This document shows positions 1-11,094 of a stretch of 40,843 nt of DNA, piece after piece (within the stretch, counting starts at the first letter, position 1; each line of letters opens with the position of its first letter). The notes under the pieces are model-generated. The model saw only the letters and a list, made by a program, of their open reading frames with translations, made no database searches and had not been told where the DNA came from. The stretch spans positions 1-40,843 of the forward strand of contig MVAQ01000198.1 of assembly GCA_014825775.1 (NCBI GenBank), read 5' to 3'. The stretch comes from Krasilnikovozyma curviuscula. Taxonomy: Eukaryota; Basidiomycota; Tremellomycetes; Cystofilobasidiales; Mrakiaceae. A program made the position numbers and the translations under genes.

Positions 1-88
1 CATCGGACAAAATAATAAACAGTTACGCGCTAGAAATGAACCAAATTAAACAAACGGAAGAAACAAAACAGTATCATCTCCAAACCCC

Positions 89-3036
89 TTACGCCCAACA
101 TTCCAAACTTTCCATCTTCACACCAGGTGTTGAAGTGATTTTGCCCATTATGAAGACTCCCTGTTCTCCACCATTCCTAATAGACTCTAACGCTGCCTGG
201 ACCTTTTCCTCAGCTACAACAATTACCATACCAACACCACAGTTGAAAGTTCTCGCCATCTCCAATGGCTCAATAGCACCAACCTTTGCCAACCATCGGA
301 AGATTGGGGGAAGGTTCCAGGTTGAACAGTCGATGCTACATCCGGTTCCATCGGGCAGTACCCTTGGAATGTTTTCAGTAAATCCTCCACCAGTAATGTG
401 GGACATACCCTTGAGCAAGCTGGCATTGATGGCTGGGAGAAGCTGCTTGATGTAGATTTGAGTCGGTACCATCAAAGCATCTCCGAGACTAACTGATGAG
501 TCCCAAGGAGCTGGTGCTGCATATTGAAGTTTCGATCGTTCGACCACTTTTCGCACGAGGGAGAAACCGTTGGAGTGTAAACCAGAAGAGGGCAGGCCGA
601 GGAGAACATCGCCGGCTTTGATGTCAGGAGTTGGGAGAATGAGATGTCTCTCGACAGCTCCAACAGCGAAACCAGCCAAATCATAATCATCTACATCAAG
701 TGTTGCAATGAGTTGGGGGTAGAGAGGAGTGTGCTAGGTAAAGAGAACTCACCACCGTGGTACATGCCTGGCATCTCGGCAGTTTCACCACCAATGAGCG
801 AACAACCTGCCTGAAGACAACCAGCGGCAATACCTTTGACGACGCTAGTGGCGACCTCTACGTCCAACTTGCTGCACGCGAAGTAGTCCAAGAAGTAGAG
901 TGGTTCAGCACCCTGAACGATCAAATCATTCACAGACATTGCAACGAGATCAATTCCTTCAAGAGTAAACAGCAAGGGTTAGACACGGCACAGAAAAAGC
1001 GGTGTCGTGTACTCACCGACGGTATCATGCTTTCCACAATCTAAGGCAACTCTGAGCTTGGTACCAACACCATCGGTTCCGGAAACAAGAACTGGGTCAA
1101 CGAACCCAGCCTGCTTCAAGTCGAAGGAACCACCGAATCCACCAATGATACCGTCAGAACCAGCCCTCTTGGTTGCCTTAACGGCTGGCTTGATTCTCTC
1201 GACGAGAGAGTTACCTCTGTCAACAGAGACACCAGCAGCAGCGTAGGTGAGAGAGACATTTTCAGGGGCAGTGATTGGAGCAGAGAGTGCACTAGAAAAT
1301 TAACGGACATGAGCAAACTCTTGACACTATGTTAGGATTACCATGGAATACATTGGAACTCACCGGTAAGCAATGTCCTTTCTGTAAACCATTCCATCAA
1401 ACTTAATGGCCTCGACACCCTTGTAAGCGTTGTCAACGGCCTCCCTGAGAGTGGCAGCGGTCGATGAGAGGGCAATTACTCTTCCACCAGCGGTGACCAG
1501 TTGGCCAGTGGTGTCAATCTTAGTTCCAGCATGGAAAGCGATGACTCCAGATGGCAAAGAACCAATGGTGATTGGAATTCCGGTTGCATACTTCTCTGGG
1601 TATCCACCTGAAGCAAGGATGACAGAGACAGCGTAGCCTGGCTGAGTGCTGAAGTTGATAGAGTCCAATCGACGCTCGACACAAGCCTATTGATCCAGAG
1701 TTTAGTTACAAAAGAATGTTATGTGATAGAAAATAGGAATGTCTTACCATCATGACCTCAGCCAAATCAGTCTGAGCATCCAGAAGGAGCATGACAGCCT
1801 CAGTCTCGGGGTCTCCAAATCTGACGTTGTATTCGAGCACCTTTGGCCCGTGCTCCGTGATCATGAATCCAGTGAACAATAGGCCGACGAATGGAATGCC
1901 TGGAAGGGGAAGGGGAACTGACGTCAGTGATCAGGATAGAAAGTTCACAATAAGAGGTAGCTTGACCATCTTGTCTCAATCCTGCGATGGTCTTTTCCAA
2001 AATCTTTTGAATGCTTTCCATGACCTCTGTAGTAGCGACTGGGGCAGGAGAGTATGCACCCATTCCACCAGTGTTGAGTCCAACATCACCATCACCAATT
2101 CTCTTGTGGTCCTGAGCTCCTGGCAGCGAACGAATGGTGTATCCATCGGAAAATGAGAGGATTGATAGTTCTGGTCCAGTCATGAATTCTTCGATGACAA
2201 GCTCAGAACCTAAAGAAAAGGATTAAATAGATCAGTTTCTAGCGTTGTGACCCAAAGTGATAACGAACAAGACTTGCCAGCGTCACCAAAAACTTTATCT
2301 ACCATAACCTCCTTCAGTCCCTGAACGGTCTCCTCGTAAGTTTCTGGGATAAGAACACCTTTGCCACCAGCCAACCCAGAAGCTTTCAATACAACTCTGG
2401 TTCCACACTCTTTAGCGTACGTCTTAGCTTCCTCGAATTCAGTTGACTTGAAGGACTTGAACGAAGCAGTTGGGATAGAATGACGAGCCATGAAGTCCTT
2501 AGAGAACACTTTGGAGCCTTCCATCTGAGCAGCTTGAGGAGTTGGACCAAACGTTGGGATACCGGCTACAAAACGTTCGACAATACCAACCAAATTTTTG
2601 AGCCATAAACATCTCGTTTCTTGACAGGCAGTGAAACTCACCTTTTCTAAAAATGAGCTCAGCGCCGTCTACCAAAGGCTGTTCAGGACCTGGAATACAA
2701 AGCCCAATCTATTGAGAGAATAAAAGAATTCGATAACAGATCGAGAGATGGACCAGAGATTCCACTTACATCGTTCTCTTGGGCCCACGCGACGATATCG
2801 ACAAAATCTTTACCCCAAGGGAGCTCTAAGTTCGAGACTTTACCACCCATGGTAGCAGTTCCACCATTACCTGGAGAAACCACCACCTTGTTGACCTTGG
2901 AGGACTGAGCGATCTTCCAAGCCAAAGCATGCTCTCTGCCACCAGCGCCCAAAATGAGAACGCTGCGAAAGTGGTTCTGATCAGATTTGCAAACCCACGT
3001 GACCCTAATGGCTACTTACCTGAGTGATTCTGACAT
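89..3036 (-). CDS. ADE5,7: Bifunctional GARS-AIRS purine biosynthesis enzyme
   Basis: Cytosolic bifunctional enzyme: phosphoribosylamine-glycine ligase (GARS) followed by phosphoribosylformylglycinamidine cyclo-ligase (AIRS), steps of de novo IMP synthesis. Ten exons: 3036-3020, 2962-2770, 2708-2642, 2565-2278, 2209-1967, 1899-1748, 1686-1364, 1291-1017, 956-753, 690-89, giving 787 aa, close to the yeast enzyme. Seen: GARS N-domain [12 protein letters not shown] just after the start; ATP-grasp segment [21 protein letters not shown]; then AIRS motifs [22 protein letters not shown] and [10 protein letters not shown] near the C-terminus. The start MSESLS was chosen because it splices directly into the GARS glycine-rich loop. 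Intron 4 uses a GC donor (see separate entry). The gene shares a 138-bp divergent promoter with the RRB1-like gene. The GARS-AIRS fusion without a GART domain is the normal fungal layout. Confidence 0.96.
2210..2277 (-). other. GC-AG intron in ADE5,7
   Basis: Intron 4 of the purine gene (68 nt) starts GCAAGT rather than GT and ends TTTAG. Splicing there joins ...VFGDAG to [15 protein letters not shown], the conserved GARS order, in frame. No GT donor nearby would restore the reading frame. Confidence 0.85.
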
Positions 3037-3174
3037 GGTACTAGAGAGGGTTTGAAATGTGATTGAAAAATACGGGATGGCAGTCGCAAGTTTCAAAACA
3101 AATTTTCTGACTTCCTCAGTAGTTGCCTTCAGTCAATCAAACCAAAAATTCAAAACTCCTTCCCGATAACAGAA
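3037..3174. promoter_or_regulatory. Divergent promoter ADE5,7 / RRB1-like
   Basis: Only 138 bp separate the two start codons, so both 5' UTRs and both core promoters must lie here or overlap the coding regions. No clear TATA box was seen. Pairing of a purine gene with a ribosome assembly gene would fit growth-coupled expression (inference). Confidence 0.6.
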
Positions 3175-5052
3175 ATGGCACCAAAGAAACGAAGATCTTC
3201 ACCAGGTCCAGCTGGAGACATTGTAGAGGAGGATTCAAAATTACCACCTGCCATTAGAGCTGCGAAAAAGGTATCCGCTGAGGATGGAATGGGGGAGTTC
3301 GAGGACAAATGGGAAGATGAAATGGAGAGCGATGGCGAGATCATAGACGATGGGGAATCATCAGATGAAGATCCAGATGATCCTGAAAGTGAGTTCGAGA
3401 GCTGCTTTCATCGAGGAGTCTTTGCTACATTCTAACGCCGTGGTTCATTCCTCGCAGAGATGCTAGTCGATCAAGCTCTGGAAGACGACGACGCACCAGA
3501 ACCTGAAGTTCAACCATATCTGCCTTCTTCAAGACCTTTGGCGAAGGATGAGATCTTGGAACCCGACCAGAGTGTGTACGAAATGCTGCATTCGATGGAT
3601 GTCGAGTGGTCTTGCTTAAGTTTCGACGTCTTAAGAGTGAGTTTATACTTACAATGCGCCTAAATTTTTATTAATCAAGTCTCTTTATTGTCAGGATAAC
3701 CTTGGTGATGAGCGAAGAAAATTCCCCCACACTGCATACACTGTCACAGGTAAGTTTCAAATTTTGCTGCACCTAAGTGTAGCTATTTGCTAATTAGTTT
3801 CTGTTTTCTCCTATAGGAACCCAAGCAGACCATAATTCTCAGAATGTTGTCATGGTCATGAAGATGGGAGGTCTGCACAAAACTCAAAACGATGATGGTA
3901 TGTTTCTCCGCCGCTGATCTGTCATAGCGCGCAGGCCGCCTTTCTCACGGATTCGTCTTCCTTCCAATTTGCAGACAACTCAGATGCTGAGTCTGATGGA
4001 TCAGATGATGTTGATGATGATGCTCATTTGGAATATCGAACCATCCCACACCACGGAGGAGTCAACAGAGTTCGTGCGCAACCACTTCCATCAACCTCAA
4101 CAGCCGCACCTTACACCACCCCCTATCACGTCGCAACCTGGGCAGAAACCGGGAAGGTGCACATCTGGGATGTTCAACCTCTAATTCAATCACTTGACGT
4201 TCCTGGATCATCCTACGACCGAACAAAAGTAAACAAACCCGTCCATACCATTACAAACCATGGTCGAACGGAAGGCTTCGCCATGGATTGGGCAGGAGGA
4301 GAATCATCAACGAGTGGACTTCGACTATTGACCGGTGACATTGCCGGCAAAATGTACTTGACGACAAGCAACGAGACTGGCTTCACCACTTTGACTCAAG
4401 CATTCTCAAGTCACGAGTCGTCGGTGGAAGATATTCAGTGGTCACCCAATGAACGTACGGTCTTTGCTAGTTGTTCGAGTGATAGGAGTATCAGGGTGTG
4501 GGATGTCAGGCAAAAGCAGAAGAGGAGTACGGTGGATCTGTTGGATGCTCACGATCAGGATGTGAATGTGATAAGCTGGAACAAGTTGACTGATTATTTG
4601 ATTGTATCTGGTGGTGACGAAGGAGCTGTCAAGGTCTGGGATTTGAGAAGTTTGTCCTCCTTGTGAGTTATCTCATCTCAATCTTTGACGCGCACACACA
4701 ACTGATAAATCTTGATCTTCGCAGAGCGTCCGGTGGACCAAAACCAACTCCTGTAGCCTACTTCGACTGGCACAAAGAACCAATAACATCCCTCCAATGG
4801 CACCCAACCGAATCATCAGTCTTCGCCGCGTCAGGTGCAGATGACCAAGTCACGCTTTGGGATCTCTCTGTGGAGCACGACGAAGATGAAGCACCACTTG
4901 ATGGAGATATTGCTGAAGTGCCACCACAACTCCTGTTCGTTCACCAGGGTCAGAAGGATGTAAAGGAGGTAATGTGGCATCCCCAGATTCCAGGATGTGT
5001 GATCACCACGAGTCAAAGTGGATTCAACGTCTTCAAGACAATCAGTATCTAG
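3175..5052 (+). CDS. RRB1: Glutamate-rich WD-repeat ribosome assembly protein (RRB1/GRWD1 family)
   Basis: Nuclear/nucleolar chaperone-like WD40 protein; in yeast Rrb1 escorts ribosomal protein L3 (Rpl3) into 60S assembly. Exons 3175-3388, 3458-3636, 3695-3749, 3817-3897, 3975-4662, 4725-5052, giving 514 aa. Seen: basic start MAPKKRR, acidic stretch EDKWEDEMESDGE at about 40-60, family block LSFDVLRDNLGDERRKFPHT and GTQADHNSQNVVMVMKM at about 120-160, an internal acidic insert, then WD repeats such as CSSDRSIRVWDVR, SGGDEGAVKVWDLRS and ASGADDQVTLWDLS. Length and order match the family closely. It is divergent from ADE5,7 and followed by 270 bp before the chloride transporter gene. Confidence 0.93.
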
Positions 5053-5322
5053 ATAGATATTACCAGCTCGAGGTGTTGAGGTATTTTTGCGTAAAATATG
5101 CACTTCTTCCTGTCGAAACATAGTGTCGGCGCGACCTGTAGGACGCAAGTTCGAGCACCTTATTAGTAATCCCAGTGTATGATTCACCTTTCCCCTAGTG
5201 ACTCTTTTCTTGCTTCAAGTTCGCAGCTATTTAAATACTGTTATCTTTCATTTTAGGGAAAGTACGCTGCGACGCCCGAACAGAAGGTCCCCCGACCACA
5301 TAGTGGAAAGTGCATCTTCCAG

Positions 5323-8300
5323 ATGTCTAGAATGCCACCCATCGACGGCAATGGGAGAAGGGCTGTCGTAGTGGATGATGAAGAAGTAGATGAGATGTTG
5401 GAGGAGGAAGAGGAGGAGGAGGGAATCGAAATTGCTCAGATTCGGTGCGTGTTTCACGAACCTCTTCCAATCGGGTATCGACTCGGAATTGACTAGTCTT
5501 TTTGCTTCAGCCGGTATGAGGATTTTAGTACTGTTGGTAAGTGGGTTTTGAACTGCTGATTGAACCAGAAATCTGGCTGCACATCAGCTGAAACCTCTCG
5601 TGACCCGCCAGACTGGATTCAGGATTCTCTCCATGAGCGTACAGTCAGGTCACGAAAGCAATCTATAGCTGTTGCATTAGAACCTTCCAACTCTTTCGTC
5701 ACAAAAATGAGGACGATGGGCGGTGTCTTTAGCTGGTTTTGGCAGTTCGTAGAGGATTTTTATGACGAGATGCAGAACTGGATCGTTGTTACTCTAGTTG
5801 GTAAGCAAATTCTGCTCCTATTATGCTCCGAGATAGTCTTCTTATGACTTTGATGCTCCGTATAGGCATGGGAATCGGTATAAATGCAGCTCTGATCTCA
5901 ATTGTCACAGAATGGCTCAACGCGGTGAAACTAGGATATTGTTCATCAGGGTGGTGGTTGAATCAAAAGTTTTGTTGCCTAGAATCAGATTCAGACTCGG
6001 AAGAAGGATGTGCTGAGTGGCAGACATGGGGTCAAGGAACTCCTACAAGGTGGTTGGCATATGTAGGCTGCGCTGTGAGTCGCATGGCTTCGCAATGGAG
6101 ATATAGATTGGGCTGAAAATTTCCTGCTGTCTTTGTGTAAACAGCTTATTTTCTCATACACAGCTGCTCGTCTTGTTCGCTCTTTTGCTCCCTATGCGGC
6201 TGGCTCGGGGATATCAGAAATTAAGTGCATTCTTGGAGGTTTCATCATCAAAGGTTTCCTCGGACCATGGACGTTGGTCATCAAAAGTTTGGCATTGGTG
6301 CGTGCTCTTAATTGATCTCAAACCTATGCTATGTCTGAACTGGTCCATATAGCCTTTGGCAATCGCATCAGGCCTCGCAGTCGGAAAAGAAGGACCTTCT
6401 GTGCACGTCGCTTGCTGCATGGGAAACGTGGTTGGAGGGCTATTCGAAAGATTCTCCAGGAGTCATAGTATGTAAAATTCTCACCGAAATCGTATGGAAC
6501 TGTTACTGATGGAACTGTTGATGACTGGCTGGTTCTTTCGCAGCTCGCATGAGGGAAATTCTCACGGCTGCATCTGCCGCTGGTGTTGCTGTTGCTTTCG
6601 GTGCTCCTATAGGAGGTGTGTTGTTTGCTTTGGAGGTAAGCTCTGAACACTTTTTTTGCCCGCTGCAGCAAGCGCTGACAACTTTGGTTCATGTATGTAA
6701 GGAAATGAGCTCTACATTCACAAATCGCACCATGTGGAGAAGTTTCGTGTGCGCTTTGGTAGCTACAGTAACACTATCTGTAAGTAACTCGTCAATTCAA
6801 GTGTTCCCTTCCTTTGCTTATGTGTTTGTCTTAGGCTATGAATCCATACCGAACCGGGAAACTGGTTCTTTTCCAAGTCTCGTACGACAGAGATTGGCAT
6901 TATTTCGAAATCCCTGGATACATCTTAATTGGAGTGTTTGGAGTGGGTTCTTGACGTTAACTCTCTTTCGAAATGGGGCTGATGTGTGCTGTAACAGGGC
7001 TTATATGGCGCTTTCGTTGTCAAGTATAACCTACAAGTAGCAGCGTTCCGAAGAAAACACATGGGCAACCACGGCATCGCTGAAGCTGTTCTCCTCGCTG
7101 CCATTACTGCCGTTATCGGCTACCTGAACAAATTCCTGCGAATCGACATGAATGAGAGTTTGGCTATCTTGTTCAAGGAATGTGAAGGCGGAGGAGATTA
7201 CGATGATTTGTGCCAGTTAGTTTGTCCTCTTGCTGTGTCAATCTTTTCCTCATTAACTCTGCTCAATATATAGAACTTGGGCCCAATGGCGGAACGTTAA
7301 TACCCTTCTCCTCGCTACCATTGTTCGAACTGGTTTGGTCATCGTCTCCTATGGTTCTAAGGTCCCAGCTGGTATCTTCGTTCCCTCTATGGCTGTAGGA
7401 GCTACGTTTGGACGTCTCGTCGGAATTATCTCGAAAGCCATCCATAATGCCAATCCCGCATCATCTTTCTTTGGAGTTTGTGATCCGGATGTTCCATGCA
7501 TCACCCCAGGAACTTATGCTTTGCTTGGAGCTGCTGCTGGTCTCTGCGGTGTCACTAGAATGACTGTCACTGTTGTTGTCATTATGTTTGAACTTACCGG
7601 TGCTTTGACGTATATCCTCCCAACGATGGTGAGTCGCGACAAGTTGCGGACCACGTCGCCTGACAATTACACTCACCTGCATTACCTCTTTGATTGCGCA
7701 GATCGTTGTCCTCGTTGCCAAAGCTACCAGCGATTTCTTTGGAAAGGGCGGTATTGCAGATCAGATGATTAAGTTTAATGGCTATCCGTTCTTGGAAGAA
7801 GAAGACAAGGAAGGAGATGACGGTGCCGCCATCGAGCCCAGCAAGTTTTTAGTCGCCATTCCTCATATTCTGTACTGTGCACTCTGACCTCCTTTTTTTT
7901 TTTGTTTCAAACAGTTGCTCATATCATGAAACAACATATTGTCGTTATGTACTCCACAGGCATGCCTCTGCGAGAGATTGGTAAGCCATGCTCCTGACTC
8001 TCAGTTCGCCTACTTTATATCGCTAAATTGTATCTTCTTTCTTCAGAGGAAGTCCTGGCCGTTAATGATTTCCAGGGGTTCCCTGTTGTCAGAAGCGTAA
8101 GGGATGGCACAATCCTTGGTTTCATTGGTCGAACAGAGCTGCGATATGGTATCGACAAAGCCAAAAGATCCAGAGTCTTGCCCCAAGACGCTCTTTGCAC
8201 CTTTAGCTTCCCTGAGATCGATTACACTGGGGATTCAAGACAAAATACTCGTACTACAGGTGCCGTTGTGGACGGCTGGGGCTTTGACGCTGATCAAGAA

Positions 8301-8856
8301 ATTCACGAGAATCTCGCCGAGATGGGAGGTGCTGGTGACCATGTCGATCTGGGTCCTTATGTTGACCAGGTATGAATTCCTCTGTTTATATTTGTGATAC
8401 TGTGCTAAAAAAAGAACTTGGTCGTGACCTTAGACTCCCCTCACTGTTGCTCCGAAACTTCCATTGGAGATCGTGATGCAGCTCTTCAAGCGTATGGGGT
8501 AAGCCACCCTCAGTTGATCAAGCGTGTACTAGCCCTAACACCTTGTTGCCTCCTCCCGCAGCCCGAGAGTGATATTGATTGCTCATGAAGGGAAGCTAGC
8601 TGGACTATGTACTGTGAAGGATGTCCTTCGGCACGAAGCTTTCTTAGAACACAATCAAGAGTTTGCTTCTCAGTCGCAGTGGGAAGAACGACAATGGGAG
8701 GAACGAGTTGGACTAGAAGGTGTACTAGAAGAAGCTTATCTCTGGTTCCAAGGCGTTTGGTCGCGGATATCTCATCCGATGGGGATGAGGACCCCGCCCC
8801 CCATGCCCACTGTCTCTTCCTATGAGTTAAACGATCGCGGAGAGTTAGCCAACTAG
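5323..8856 (+). CDS. CLC1: CLC-family Cl-/H+ exchanger (Gef1-type)
   Basis: Intracellular (Golgi/endosome/vacuole) chloride-proton antiporter needed in fungi for copper loading and organelle acidification. Sixteen exons: 5323-5444, 5511-5536, 5612-5800, 5866-6074, 6145-6297, 6353-6467, 6544-6635, 6702-6779, 6835-6942, 6998-7215, 7274-7628, 7702-7840, 7915-7980, 8047-8369, 8434-8498, 8562-8856, giving 850 aa. Selectivity motifs are intact: GSGISE (S203), GKEGP with gating glutamate E246, GIFVP (about 470-474). The [14 protein letters not shown] block has a glutamate (E303) at the internal proton-site position, which marks exchangers rather than channels. Two CBS regions follow (from about 620; GFPVVRS and [20 protein letters not shown]). 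The N-terminus is acidic. The start is the first ATG of the open frame; the next in-frame ATG is three codons on. CLC1 is the symbol used for the Cryptococcus gene. Confidence 0.92.
7841..7914 (+). other. GC-AG intron in the CLC gene
   Basis: Intron 12 (74 nt) begins GCAAGT and ends with a pyrimidine run and ACAG. Using it gives ...[17 protein letters not shown], the expected linker into the first CBS domain. Reading through reaches a stop at about 7887. No GT donor was found that keeps the frame. Confidence 0.75.
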
Positions 8857-9492
8857 ATTCATACAGGTTTCACTACTACAAATTGTTAAGTTTAACGGAT
8901 AAGTTTATAACCATCGCATATGTATACCCATGGTAAAGATTAAGATTGAGTAAAATAGAGTCTGAACCTTGTTTTTGAATGGGGTGACTTCCTGAGGATT
9001 GCGCATTTGTGGATGAAAGGGACGCAACTTGGGAAAGGGGGGGGGGCGCGCCCCGTTCAAAAACAAAACAAACGCGGGAGGAGATGGGTGGTCTTGCAAC
9101 GGCAATTGCATGCAATAAAAGCTTGTCCAATCGAAGACAAAGGCTGTATAATTTTTTTTTAAAAAAGCCACTTGACATGAAGGATATGTATTATTTTATA
9201 GTTTCTTTCTGAATGGTTTAAAGTCTCTCTTGTTAGCCTGGCCTGCAAGATGGTGTCTTAAGTCAGTGCCTAGGTGCCGCAGCTCAAGACAAAAAGGCTA
9301 CACACCAGTAGAAGGTATTAAATCCTTCCGTTGTTCATTAGTGAGTTATATCCTGCAACAGGTCGCTGTTGTACTTGTTCACTGTCTATTCGGATCATGT
9401 CTTGGGACGCAACGCTCTTAGTGAGAAACGAGATGACTAAAGAGAAAGCGAAATACGCACCCATACCCATTCCCAAAAGCTCATCCTACACA
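8857..9492. other. Convergent 3' flank of CLC and CPSF6-like genes
   Basis: These 636 bp lie between two stop codons that face each other. They hold a poly(A)-signal-like AATAAA at 9114-9119 on the plus strand, a G-run/palindrome (9037-9054) and a T9A6 tract at 9152-9166. No convincing gene was seen; the short open frames here match nothing I recognise. Confidence 0.6.
9037..9054. repeat. G10 run merging into a GC palindrome
   Basis: Ten consecutive G (9037-9046) run into CGCGCCCC, so 9043-9054 (GGGGCGCGCCCC) is a perfect palindrome. It lies in the shared 3' flank of two convergent genes. It could form a stable hairpin or, with the G-run, slow polymerase. Confidence 0.7.
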
Positions 9493-10460
9493 TCATATCC
9501 GTCTTGGTATTCCCATCTGAGGCATCATGCCCATCATCTGCTCCTGAGGAAGTCTTCCAATGTTGTTGATGACTTGAGCACTTGATACTCCCATCGTGCC
9601 AATCTGGGTTCCGCCCTTTCCTCCTCGATGAAAGAGGCCTATGGTGCCATTTCTACTAGCTTTGAGGGAAGGGTCCATTACAACGGCGCCGCGCAAACGA
9701 GTGTAATGTTGACCTCCCAGATAATTTAATTGGCTCACCTTTGGGTAAAGTTTTATATGGATTTCCATTAGCAGTGGTTGAAAGAGAACAAGCCGCCAGT
9801 TTTCCCTGGAACTCATTCATATCGAACCACTGCTTGATCAATGCTGCGTTTAGGGGAGATCCACATTCAATGAAGCACATTCTGATTAGAGAGGGTATCA
9901 GTGTTCATTCCTCTCCCTCCGATAATCTGATACTAAACTTACCCTTTTGATTTTCCGTTGACCTTGTGGTCACTGAAAGTGATATCTCTCACGCTAAGCT
10001 CGGTAGCACCTGCTGAATGCGCCGCTACTCTTACATCCTCGTCTCGAGTCCACCAGAAAAGCTCGCTAACTAGCAGGCCATCCATATCTGGGTCAAAGGA
10101 AGTCGTTGGAGCGTGGCACGAAGAAGGACTGTTCGTGTTGAGTTGAGGCGAGACCCCGCTGTTGGTAGAACTGCTCATCTTGATTGATATGGAGAGCAAA
10201 AGCCATATTGGTCAGAAGACCCTCTCGGCATCGTTGCTTGAAAATGCGGCCGACTGACCTGCTTATCTTCCGACAGTTTCTTTGGTGCCTCATTTGTCTT
10301 CATTCTTGTGTGATCGCTAACTTCTTCCTCATAGAGCCCAACAGCCTACAACGTAGGTTTAGCTTCAGTTTCAACTATTTTATTCTGCGAAAGAAGAGAC
10401 CGTGTATATTTGAAAGAATCTCACTCCGTAAAGATCAACTCTTGCGTCGTCTTCAGTCAT
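9493..10460 (-). CDS. CPSF6/CFIm68-like RRM protein
   Basis: Predicted nuclear RNA-binding protein resembling the RRM subunit of cleavage factor I, which helps choose poly(A) sites. Five exons: 10460-10425, 10345-10259, 10178-9943, 9881-9739, 9659-9493, giving 222 aa. The start [12 protein letters not shown] resembles the acidic DLY head of CPSF6. An RRM follows at about 80-165: [15 protein letters not shown] (RNP2 region with the CPSF6-like WWT.DED), then [14 protein letters not shown] (RNP1 region) and a characteristic [10 protein letters not shown] end. A methionine/glycine-rich tail follows (MMGMMPQMG). It is much shorter than animal CPSF6 and has no RS-like domain. The C-terminus may be extended by a further intron that I could not prove. 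It lies just downstream of MPE1, another 3'-end processing factor. A generic RRM protein is the alternative. Confidence 0.72.
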
Positions 10461-11094
10461 GACCAAGTCCAGTTTGAGTTAAATCGAGCCCAAGTACGTT
10501 GACCAACTAAAGGTCATGAAAGATATAGTAAGCACACTGATGTTTAGTCTGTTACCGGCAAAAAGAAGAGCTATCAACAAGAAGATGTAACCTGGCGTAC
10601 CTCTCATTAATAAAAACCAAATCCTCTCCGTTCGGAATAGCAGATCACAGACACCAGGTCAATACAAACTGAGAGAGTATATAATCTTCTTGGTGCCTGG
10701 ACAGGACTCTGTTGAAACAGTGAAGCAGCAGTTGAAAACCCTGCAAACCCTGACAGGATTGATCTGCCAGGAAGCAACGGTGGAGATGGGGACGTAGACG
10801 AAACTGGGGACATGCAAGGAAGACTGACCGGTGGATGGTGAGCAGATGTTCAAAAGACCTTCGAAAAGGTTACGGGATTGATTGGCTGAACGTAGGCGGG
10901 ACTTTCATTCAGCTCAGTGACTGCGAGATGACAAGAGTTCGAGAAGGCAGAAGAAAACTTTCGGCACCAGCTCAAGGAACATTGCTCAAACCAAACATGG
11001 ATATTGAACATTTTTTAGTTATCTATTTCTACAACACATACTACCGACGTCTCCCATTCAGAGCTCAAAACTCTGGTGCTCGCCTCCTCCATAA
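10461..11094. other. Gap between CPSF6-like start and MPE1 stop, weakly coding-like
   Basis: These 634 bp include the promoter of the CPSF6-like gene and the 3' flank of MPE1. Between about 10490 and 10850 short open stretches with normal-looking amino acid composition occur on both strands (for example YKLREYIIFLVPGQDSVETV on plus; a 68-aa frame at 10607-10813 on minus). No model with start, splice sites and stop could be joined. No RNA gene was recognised. Confidence 0.35.

Noticed and set aside
1791..2156. 121-codon plus-strand frame
   Set aside because: Antisense to GARS exons 5 and 6 and crosses their introns; an ordinary shadow frame.
5088..5170. tRNA-like GTTCGAGCAC motif downstream of RRB1
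   Set aside because: A T-loop-like string occurs, but no D-arm, anticodon stem or acceptor pairing could be built around it.
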